Source of the DNA: Cranoglanis bouderius
Lineage: Eukaryota; Chordata; Actinopteri; Siluriformes; Cranoglanididae
Direction of reading: 5' to 3'
Length of the DNA: 64,000 nt
Assembly (NCBI GenBank): GCA_023630585.1
Contig: CM042564.1
Coordinates: 17,934,742-17,998,741, forward strand
Below the pieces are notes generated by a model that had not been told where the DNA came from, ran no database searches, and saw only the letters and a list, made by a program, of their open reading frames with translations. This document shows, piece by piece, positions 39,201-50,800 of the stretch (the stretch's first letter is position 1; each line of letters begins with the position of its first letter). The position numbers were made by a program, and so were the translations under genes.

Positions 39201-42166
39201 AAAGACAACACTAACTCATTTTTTTTTTTTTTAATATAAATATTGTTAATATGTAAATAATATGTATAAAATGTCAGCCTTCATCACATTTTAACACACC
39301 AAAAATCCATGTTTATATGAAACCTCCCCAAGGCTGTGGTGTCTGGTGTGTGTGTGTATGTGTTTGCTCTGTTGCTCATGGCTGTACACATAGCAGCACT
39401 GCACTGCTTTGCATGATTGACAGGTGCTCTTGTCTTCTCTCTCTCACTCTCCAGAACAACGTGGCCACTTTCAAGGTAAGTCCTTCCCTCAGTGTCCATA
39501 GTGGTGGTGGTCATTAGTGTTTGGTCCAAAATCAAGAGCCTGATCTACTTTTCTCCCATTTTGGTTCCTTCAAATATTCATCTGTCTAACATTCTCTTAA
39601 TCTCTAGACACTCAAATCATTTCCTCTGTTCCTCTTATCTTCTGCAAAATCCAAAATTACTGGTCATCTTGATAATAGTAAGGAAATATGTTTTCATATC
39701 ATTGCTAATAATTCATCTCTGGGATAAGCAACCTTTACTTGGCCAGTAAGGCGATCATTTTCTTAGTATCTGACCCAGTGGTTTTTTTGTTGTTGTTTTT
39801 GTTTAAACATTATGATTATTTTTTCATACCATTAACAAATGCGAATGGTGAATGTACTTCTCTATGCAACCATTACAGTTTGAGAAGGTGCTCGATAATC
39901 TGAGCAGGTTATTTGAGTCAGTACAGATGTATAGATATAGATATATAAAGATATACTGTATAGTATAAGAGAATTTTAGGGACAGAACCAGGAGGTACAC
40001 AAGTGCACCATATTTGGATTCTTTGCCACACAACCACGTGATTGTATTTCAGAGTTTTGTTTTGGTATTGCACGAGTGTTAATTTCACTATAATTTACTG
40101 AACAATCTTAGTCTTCGAAAAGCCTCTCGTATTCAGACTGGCTTGGCAGAAAAAGGTCTGAATTTGTTTGTTTGACCTTAATAGCGCAATTACATAACTT
40201 GTTGGTGTTTATTCCATACACATGACAGCATTATTATTATTATTGTTATTATTTATTCTACTGATTAGCATGGCAGATAGGAAGGATATGGAGACATATA
40301 ATTAAAAAAAAAGTCCAAATGTAATATTTCAGACTAAATGATGAATTGTACAGTTCTGCACATGGTGTAAGACTATACTTGGAATTCTTTTTGGAACTTT
40401 TAATGTACTGTTTTGTATGACGTGTACCTTTTTGCTTTAAATATAGAAAAGACAACTAGGTCACTGCCTTTTTAATTAGACCTATCGGTCGACAAGTAAT
40501 AACGAATAGTTGTGCAACCCCTTAATACTGTATAGGCTATATCTGTTTATCAATTATTGAAAATATATAACAGGAAGATTTAAGAAGTCACACAGAATTT
40601 TATCTTGTTTTAAGAACATAAATGTTCTTACACTGTTGTATCTCGTCGTCTTCTTTTTTTTTTCTTTTCTTTTTTTTCTTCTCAACCCATTTGTAGATCT
40701 CTGTATGTGATGCATTACATGATTCGGAGTCAGTCATTGACTCCATTATTAATATGTGGGTCTACTTGCATGAAATGTAGCAGACTTTAGCTAGTGTTTC
40801 AGGGCTGTGAGCTGTGAGGCCACTTGGCTACAGTCGCTGTGCTACGCTATTCTAATGTGAATTCTAGATAGTGTGAGTTGAGTAGTAGGTATTGAGTAGC
40901 TGTTTCAGTATTATTATTATTTTTTTTGCAAGTTTGTGTGGGCCAAATAAGATGATGCAGTGGACCATATTTGTCCCGTGGGGTTTGAGTTAAATACGTG
41001 TTGTAACGCCTTGTGAAGCCTCATACATAAAACCAAGTGTTGTGTGGAAAATAAGCTTGCCGCTTAGGATGTTTTCTATCATTAGAGTTCTTTATGTGTA
41101 TTTGGTTTGGCTAATTCTTTATGTTAGCATTCACATCTGAGACAGTTCAGAGGATGTGGATGATCTCAAGCCATTAAAGATATATCCTCATAGGTCAGGG
41201 GCTAAGAGTAATGTCTAGCTGGTGGAGAGGAGTTAGTACGAGTTGTTGAAGCAAGAGAAACAACACAGAATGGTTTTTTAATTTGTGGTATTTTAAGTGT
41301 TTAGTAAAGAGGTAGGGTTTTAGTCTTTATATGAGGACAGACAGTGACTCTGCTGTTCAGACAACCAGGGGAAGTTCATTCCAATACATAGGTGCCATGA
41401 CAAAGAAGAGCACTGATGCAGGTTTTCCTAGTAGTCCAGCCATTTTAGACACTTGAAGAGAGAGTGGTGCAGAGCAGGGTGTGATGAGTGCCTTCAGGTA
41501 GATGAGGGCTGGTCTGTTGTTGGCTTTGTAGGCAAGCATCAGTGTTTTAAATCTGACGCGGGCAGCTACCGGAAGCCAGTGGAGGGAACGCGGGAATGTA
41601 TGGGGACCTGACTGGAGCAAGTTGCATCAGTCCAATCTTGAAATGACAAGGGAGTAAACAAGCACCAAAATGACCAGGTCCTCCTGATGTTTAATGCAGC
41701 ACATTAGAATGAGAAATTCTGATGTTGCTTAGATGTTGAGGAAGAGATTACTTACACTGGTGTTCAAGAAAATCTGACAGCCCAAAAACAGAACTGTCTT
41801 TGTTTATAACTGTGTGAAACACTCACTGTGTGTCTGATTCTGTCCGTGTCTTCCTGCGCAGTTGCTAAGAAGTCGGAGTGGTTGGAGAAGGAGGAACGGG
41901 CGCGGCAGTTACGGGAGCAGCAGTTACAGGAGCGCAGGAGAAAGCTGGAGGATCAGAGGTTGAAAGCTGAGAAGCGCAGGGCTGCTCTGGAGGAGAGACA
42001 GAAACAGAAACTGGAGAAGAACAAGGTGAGGTCTGCTCTTCTGACATCCAAGAGGAACCATCCTGAAACATCTACAGATTTAGGTGTTTAGGATCTGGAA
42101 ATTACCCCCAAACCGAAATAATAACTAACAGGGATATAACTGTTTAGGAATTTATCTCAAGTGCAG

Positions 42167-42208
<42 letters not shown>

Positions 42209-45200
42209 CGTAGGCACCATGTGAATGAGTTTTTAAATATGTGTGTATGTGCATAGGAGCGCTATGAAGCTGCCATCCAGAGGTCTACAAAGAAGACGTG
42301 GGCTGAGATTCGCCAGCAGAGATGGTCATGGGCCGGAGGCCTGAGTGCCAGCTCCAGCCAGAGTCAGAGTGAGTATCACAGAGCCAGGTTTAAAGATTAG
42401 CAGTATTTGTTATTCTTTTGAGGAAAAAAAAAATTATTAAAAAGAAAACACAAGCACCGTTGGATAAAACTCCTTCTGTTGTAGCATACAAGAGAGGTTT
42501 TTTCCTGATATTGCTGAGTGAGGTGCAGCCACTGATGAGCTTAGGAGCTTCTGATTTAACTATCCATAGTATTTAGTCTAATTCACTACTTTGTCTTTTA
42601 TGGCAGAGACCCACACTATTTAATTGCCCTGCATCATCCATGCATGGCCTGAGAAGCACAGAGCTTGTTGCTTAAATTGTATTTTTAGACTCCACTGGTT
42701 TCTTAAATTGAATTTGCCTCAAGATGTCACTTCTTTCTTTTTTTTTTTTTTTTTTTAAACATATGATTAATTTGTTTCAAGGCCAACCACTATGACGTGC
42801 ACTCAACATTGCTGTTGTTGGACAGTCATATGCATTAATAACAAATTTATTTCAAATTTAAACAATTTTACCTGCATTCTGTAGAGAAGAATCTGCAAAT
42901 TTAGATGAACTGTTATCTTTCTTTATCATGAAATTAGACAGTGGTGCTTGAAAGTTTGTGATCCCTTTAGAATTTTCTATATTTCTGCATAAATATGGAC
43001 TAAAACATCATCAGATTTTCAGACAAGTCCTAAAAGTAGATAAAGAGAACCCAATTAAACAAATGAGACAACAGTATTACACTTGGTCATTTATTTATTG
43101 AGGAAAATGATCCAATATTACATCTGTGTGTGTCAGAAGTATGTGAACCTTTGCTTTCAGTATCTGGTGTGACCCCCTTGTGCAGCAATAACTGCAATTA
43201 AACTTTTCTGGTAACTGTTGATCAGTCCTGCACATCGACTTGGAGGAATTTTAGCCCGTTCCTCAGTACAGAACACCTTCAACTGTGGGATGTTGGTGGG
43301 TTTCCTCACATGAACTGCTTGCTTCAGATCCCTCCACAACATTTCTATTGGATTAAGGTCAGGACTTTGACTTGGGCATTCCAAAACATTAACGTTATTC
43401 TTTTTAACCATTCTTTGATAGAATGACTTGTGTGCTTAGGGTCGTTTACGTGCTGCATGACCCACTTTCTCTTCAGATTCAGTTCATGAACAGATGTCCT
43501 GACATTTTCCTTTAGAATTCACTGGTATAATTCAGAATTCATTGTTCCATAAATGATGGCAAGCCATCCTGGCCCAGATGCAGCAAAACAGGCCCAAACC
43601 ATGATGCTACCACCAGCATGTTTCACAAATGGGATAATGTTCTTATGCTGGAATGCAGTGTTTTCCTTTCTCCAAACATAACCCTTCTCATTTAAACCAG
43701 AAAGTTCTATTTTGGTCTCATCTGTCCACAAAACATTTTTCCAATAGCCTTCTGGCTTGTCCACGTGATCTTTAGCGAACTGCAGAAGGGCAACAGTATT
43801 TTTTTTGGAGAGCAGTGGTTTTCTCCTTGCAACCCTGCCATGCACACCACTGCTGTTTAGTGTTCTCCTGATGGTGGACTCATGAACACTAAAACTTTCA
43901 AGCACCACTGTATATAAAACAACAACTGAATGAAGCTGTGGTACAAGCCTGGAAAATGCAGTTATTGCAAGCAAGGGATATGCAACCAAATATGAATTTT
44001 TATTTTACTTCAAGACTATCTGCTCCAATACTTTTGCTCACCTAAAAATGGAATGGTATTCCACCAAACGTGCCAAGCTGTTTAACACATCTAGATGTAA
44101 ATATCAGGACATGAAAGCTGAAATCTGTTGTCTCATCTTTATCGTTTGATCTCAAACCCAAATGTCTTCAATGTATAGTGAAAACAATAGAATTGCCCTT
44201 TCCGTTCCAATACTTTTCAAGCGGACTGTATATGAAATAAAACTCAGGTTACTCAAAACAAATTGCACAGTTAGTGTAAATTGCAAATTCCTCAACCTTT
44301 CTATTCACACTGTAACTATATGCAAATTGGTATCATTAATTGTGAGACTTTACAGGATAAAATAATGCTGGTTTGACCACTTTTGTACTTACTTTATACT
44401 TTTAAGGTAAGTATTCCACATTTTCCTGCAGAAATGACCTTTTGATTTAGATTCCTGTCTGTGGAATATTTGCAGACCTGTGTTGTGTATCCTTTTGTGT
44501 TCTGTGTATGTCTGATTTGTGAAATACATCCATTCATGTGATTAAATGGGTAGAGCAGTAAAGCTAATTTAGACTGCTTGAATGTGCATATAAGTAACAA
44601 AAAAGTCTGTGTGATCTAAGATCTTTTGTCTTCATACAAGTGGTTCATATATAATGTAATAGATGGTGCTCAAACTCTGCCTGGAAATAATGTGCATGTG
44701 TATCCAAGCTGTGCATCCCCACTGAATAATCTGTTATCATGGGACTTTTACATATAATCAAAACTACTGTTTCCAGATTTAAAAAAAAAAAAAAGAAAGA
44801 AAGAAAACATATATGAACCTGACCTACATATTTTGTGCTGATGATGAACATAAGGAACACTGGTACAGTTGAGCTGAGGGGGTTAAGGGTCTTGCTAAAG
44901 GACTCAACAGTGGCATCTTGGCAGTGCTAGGATTTTAACACACAACTTTCCTGTCAGTAGCTAAAAGCTTTAACCACTGAGCCACCACTGCACCATAGCA
45001 CAAAGAACCATCAAAGTTTCTTAGGTTAGACCCCAGAGCAGCGATATCTTATCCACAGAGAGCCGGATTGGATGCAGGTTTTTGTTACCACATGTTACCA
45101 CCTATTTAATCGTTTGTTTTTAGTTTTCAGTCGAATATCAGCTGTGGCTCTTGTTTGTGGTCATTTGTGGATGAGATTGGACACCCCTGCCCCAGACAGT

Positions 45201-47857
45201 TAAAGGTTAAACTCCACCCTGAAACACATGGATTGTGTTTATATTGAAATATTTCTGTTGTGCTTAGTGATTCTGTATTTTAATTATTCCTATGGCTAGG
45301 CTAGTTAGCTGTCTACGAGATGACAAACACGATGATGTTGATGGTGGTACTGGGATGACATTTGAAGCTCTGGAACTGTTTTTGTTTGAGCAAAGTGTAC
45401 AGATGAGGAGATGATTGACAGAATAAAGAACTAAAGCACTGCTGCATCTTTAGGTAGAGATGAAGCAAGGGCTAAATCCCACTGACACCAGCGGGTAGTT
45501 GAATGTAATTGTGTGCAATGTGTGGAAATCGTTAACCAATCTGAAAATAGACTAAAAGTTCATGAAAGAACTTTAATATTAAAAAAAAAAACTCAACTTC
45601 ATTATGAAATAAATCTGAAGTCAGTGAAGATCATGGTTGATTTGCAAGTAATTCGGAATGGATTTTTCCTTTAAACTATTCCCTGTTTACCTAAACCTGT
45701 TTTAAGTTGCAGTCAACCCTGCTGAATTAATGAACAGTAATAGTGTCTAGAGAAATCTGGAGATTATGCTAAATCACTGCAGTGGAGCTTACTACTGCGT
45801 ACCGAGGCTGCAGAATCTCCTCATGTTCTTCATCACTATTTACTCCAAGGAAATTCTCACTAATAATTTGAACATAATTTTCCCCCTTTTACTTTAGAAT
45901 CTTAGTCTATGTTCACGTTAAATGGCTTATTGCACAAATCCTATTTTTTTTTTTTTTTTTTCTTCTCAGATTGGATCTATCTGCCTCTATCTTCCCATTT
46001 AGGTTTGTGTATGCACTGTATAAAATGACTTTGAGAGCAATTTAGATTTGAGAAGATTTTAGAAGTCTGGTAGCAGGCTTTATAAACCCCCTAGAATTTG
46101 AGTATTATCTTTGTTTGTAATGTTTGATCCATGGCACGCTGTAGCTGATATTCAGCACTCCCAGCTTTTGCAGTGTCCATCAATGTGTGTGTGTTCGGTA
46201 TGCTCTGGGTTTTACAGGCCGATGCTCAATTTCTGCAGTCAACCTTCCCAAACATGTGGACTCTGTACTAAACAAGCGTCTCTCCAAATCCTCCGCCACC
46301 CTCTGGAACTCCCCCAGCAGAAGTAAGACAACCGCCTGCCTGGACTTGGTCTCTTCCCCTCGTCGTCTCTGGCTCCTCCCCTCACATTTTATGATTTCCA
46401 TTTTCCTCATTCATTTATTTATTTTTTGGCATCTAATCACCTACCTTCTCCTGGCAATCACAGAATCATTCCCCCTGCCCAACCTGTCCACCTGATTTGG
46501 GTCTTGAGTTTTATAAATCCTGACACATGCATTCATACACCGATGCGAATGTATGAATTTTGATACCCTGTCTCTTCATGTACCGTTTTTCCATGTTCCT
46601 CCGATGGATGTCACATTGGGATTTAATTTTCTGACTGGTTCCTTTTTGGTGGTGGGTGTTTCTGTCTCTTTTTCTTTCTTTTATGCATCATGGGCCAGAT
46701 TTCATAAGTGAGCCTATGTCAGAGTGTCCTTGTGCTCCAGATCCAATGATTATACCATTGAGAGAATGGATTCTCTGCCTGCATAATTGTCTCCAAAATC
46801 ACAATATGATGAGAGTAAGAATTTTTTAATTCTTGTAAACTGGTCATTTGAAAAGACAACTCCTTCATCTTTTGTGAAAACGGGCTTCTTTCTCCTCACT
46901 ACACTCTTAGGAAAAAAAAGGTTCCTATACTATTGTCTGGGGCAATTCTTAAAGGTTTTGTATAGAATCTTACAATGGAGAGTTTCAGCTTTCAAAAGAT
47001 TCCAAGCAGAACCTCTTTAGAAAGGTTTTTAGAAAGGTAGAACCCTTAATTATCCAAAGAACCCCTGACAAACCCTATCTTTCTAAGAGTGTAGTCTGCA
47101 TGGATTACACATTACATTAACCAAACATTTAGTAAAAATTATTATTTAAAGGTACATTTTCATTCGCATGCTTATTCACACCTAGGGCCAAGTTGTGGTT
47201 GCAAATCCACTGACTGGGAGGTGGGAAGAAAGTGGAGTACTCTGAGAATGTCCAGACATTTCATTTTTTGACAGATGTTACATTTAATCAATTGTTTTAT
47301 GTCATTTAAGAAAGAAAGGTGTTAAGTAATAGACCATTTTCCAGTCTGGGTTTACCTGCAGAAACAGAAACCATCTCCAGAAGAACTCTGGCAGATTCTC
47401 CAAGATACCTGGAGGAAAAAAAACTTACCAGCCATTTCTCCTGTCACAGTGTACCCGAGAGATTGATGTAGTTTTAAAAGCGAATGGTGGTCACACCAAA
47501 TATTCATTTGATTTAGTTTTTTACCATATACTGTTATTTAGAGTAGTTTATTTAACACATAGGACCTTTTCTTTTGCATACTGTATATCATTGTTGGTAA
47601 ATGTGTGTTAATATTTCTGCTATTCTGCAGCCCGTAGATTGGAGTTAAGTCCTTGGGAGAGTAGCATTGTAGACCGCCTAATGACACCCACCCTGTCCTT
47701 CCTGGCGCGAAGCCGCAGTGCTGTCAGTGTGCAGAGCAGTGGCAAAGACTCTCGTGAGTAATGAACTGATATTTATTTAAAACTAGGGCTATTAAGTTTC
47801 AGCTTCTGACCGATTTCACTGATATTGGCCTAAAGCATTAAATCGGTATATGACACA

Positions 47858-47898
<41 letters not shown>

Positions 47899-50800
47899 TA
47901 ATTAATTTATTTATTTATTTTTACATTTATTTGTAGTTTAATATGTGTATTGTTCAGTGACAGTTTTCATTTTCTATGCGAAGCTATTTCAATGAGAATT
48001 CTTAAGGAGGACTTAGGGTTGTAATTCCTAAACGGTTCATGCAATATTTTTGTTAAAACAGAAAGTCTACACTTCAATCACATCTTGATTGCTTCATTTC
48101 AAATCCATTGTGGTGGTTTACAGAGGCAAAATTATGAAAATTGTAACTGTCCAAAAACTTATGGACTTGACTGTATATACAGACAGCATTTTTAGATTTT
48201 GTTGTTCTCATTATGGCACACTGTCATTAATATACAGCATGGTCAGAAGCTATGAAATGAAAAGAGGTAATAGCAAAAATAAAAGTAAAAAAAAAAAAGT
48301 ACAAATATAAACAAACAAACAAACTTCCATAAAAGTCATCTGTCTGTGTGTATATGTGTAGAGTTCAGAAGTCGTCGCAATGTTTAAATATGTGTCTGTG
48401 TAAATGAACTCCTACCCCACAGAGTCACCACTGTGCCCTCGTTCAGCCTCGGCGAGTCCGCTCGCAGTGTGCTCTCACCGGCCCCATCGATGCTCTGAAC
48501 GCTGGAGGGTCACAGCCAGCACCCCCGACATCACCCAGCGTCCACGCAGACGGGACACCACTCCTGTACGCTTCAAATCTAGCTCCACAGCTTGTTCTTT
48601 GATACAATGTTTATATATTTTTTTAAATAATAATTCCTCTTCTTTAACTCTCTGGGGTCTCTTGACAGATGGATAAGAATAAGAAAGAGAAAAAGGACAA
48701 GGAGCGTGAGAACGAAAAGGAAAAGAGTGCCATCACCAAAGAGAAGGTGCTGAAGAAGAGACAGTCGTTACCATCAATGCCAGTCAGATGTGAGCCCAGG
48801 TAACCCACACCTGGCCATTACTTACTGATTTCTAATTCAGATGAAGAATGGCTCTATTATTATGGGATGTTTTCATGTTAAGGTCTTCATCTGTTTTTTC
48901 CCCCCAGTCCCAGTGCATTGATGAAACAGCAGGCTTCCTCACCCAAACCTCCATTATTATCCCTTGTCAGCCCCAACACCCCAAAATCTCGAACTAAGAG
49001 GGCACGAACGCCAATCCGTGTGGAGGCAAAAACCAAAACACCCACTGCTACAGAACAAGCCCGAGATCGCCACAGTGAGTCTTACAACTACACCAGGGTC
49101 TGTTGGGTAGATTTTGTATAGATGATGTAACTGAATGATGTCAGAGTGTTCATTTGCAGAATTTGGTTTCTCAGCTTCTGTTCTTCACTTGTTTTAGTGT
49201 GGGAAAGGTGAAAAAAGGTGTATGAAAGGTATCTCGGCAATGCTCAGAAGCTACAATAGTTTACCTGGAGAGCAGATTACATTGTTGCTGATTATATGGG
49301 AACGCTTATTAAGAGAATGACTGTGCTTTCTGCAGCTCCACTTGAATTCATGGCCATTACTGAGCCATTGCACATTAATCACAGTGCTGTTCACTAGCCC
49401 ACTCACATTCCAGCTGTCCAGCAACAGCATCTCGGCACTGCCTGAGGATCTTCTCTTCCCTTTAATAGTGTAATATTATAGGTCGATTTTTAAGCAAGAT
49501 AGGATATACAAGATAAAACATTTTGACATTTTGAAAGATGATCTAATGAGTGTCTTTGTTCATTATCATTTAGAGTCTATTGCCTTTATTCAACTATCAT
49601 AGATTTTCATGTTTTTTTGTTTGTTTTGAGCACAAATTATAAATAGGTTATATAGATGTGGAAATTAGTACACTCAGTCTCTTATCTACACACTACAAGC
49701 ACATGACCCTCCCCAGTTTATCATCATATTTATAAAGAAACATAGGCTACAGCCACCAAAGACTGATACAGAAGGAAGGAGAGAAAAATAAAAGAAATAA
49801 TAATGTGCCTGATCCACACTAGAGGATAATCAGGCTGATTTTGTGTTTTGATTATATGTTTCCATTTTAGCCTGGTCTTAAACAGTTATGAAGATTATCT
49901 TGTGGTGTAAATTCTAAAATAAAATTTCAAACGCTAACGGATTGCAGGCATATGCAAACATGTTCGATGTTTACAGTCATGTAGCGGTTTCACACTATTG
50001 GTTTCTGAGGTAAAGACGTCTCTGTGTAATAACTATTTACATTTATTTTGAATTAATTATAATAATCTTGTCGCACTACCTTATCTCTGTGTATGATTTA
50101 GAGCGGGCAGAATTCTAGATCTAACAACCTTTATATAAAATAAATAATGAAAATTAGCCGTTATTTTTATACTTTCGGTCAAATTTTGCACTGCAAACAT
50201 TACTGACAGCTTTAGCTTGTCAATGCCGGCAAGTGACCCTGGTATAAGCGGGATAATCCACGGCTTGATGTGCGCTACACGATTTTAATGCGCTCTGCGG
50301 AGGCAACCATGCCATGCATTAAAATCGTCTAATGCCCACGTAGCCGTGGGTTATCCCTTACATATAATATCTTGACTCTAATTTGTGAGCATAATCTGAA
50401 TGCTTGTAGTGTATTAGACCTGGGGGTTTGCTGTCCAAAGACCAAATTTCTCGTCATCTGTGGCCTCCAGCAGTTTCATCTTTGGTTAGGACAGCATAAA
50501 ACAATAATAATATTCAACATTAATTACTATTCTATTGCCAATATTTAATTATCTACTTTTATTCAGGTAATATTCGTATAATACTGACGCAGTCAGTAAA
50601 AGTAAGTATATCGGATTTGGTTGTTTGTTTCTTTGATGAATAATGTCCATTGTCTCTGTCTTTCTTGCGTTCTCTCTCTGTCTGACTTTTTCTCTCTCTG
50701 TCATTTAGTCTCGTCTCCCATCCCTCCAGTTGTCATGCTGTCCACCCCTGGCACGCCCCCTCGTGCAAATACACCAACCACAGCGATCTGTCCCTCCTCT

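Noticed and set aside
41865..42071. Minus-strand Ser/Pro-rich frame
   Set aside because: Antisense of map7d1 exon 4.
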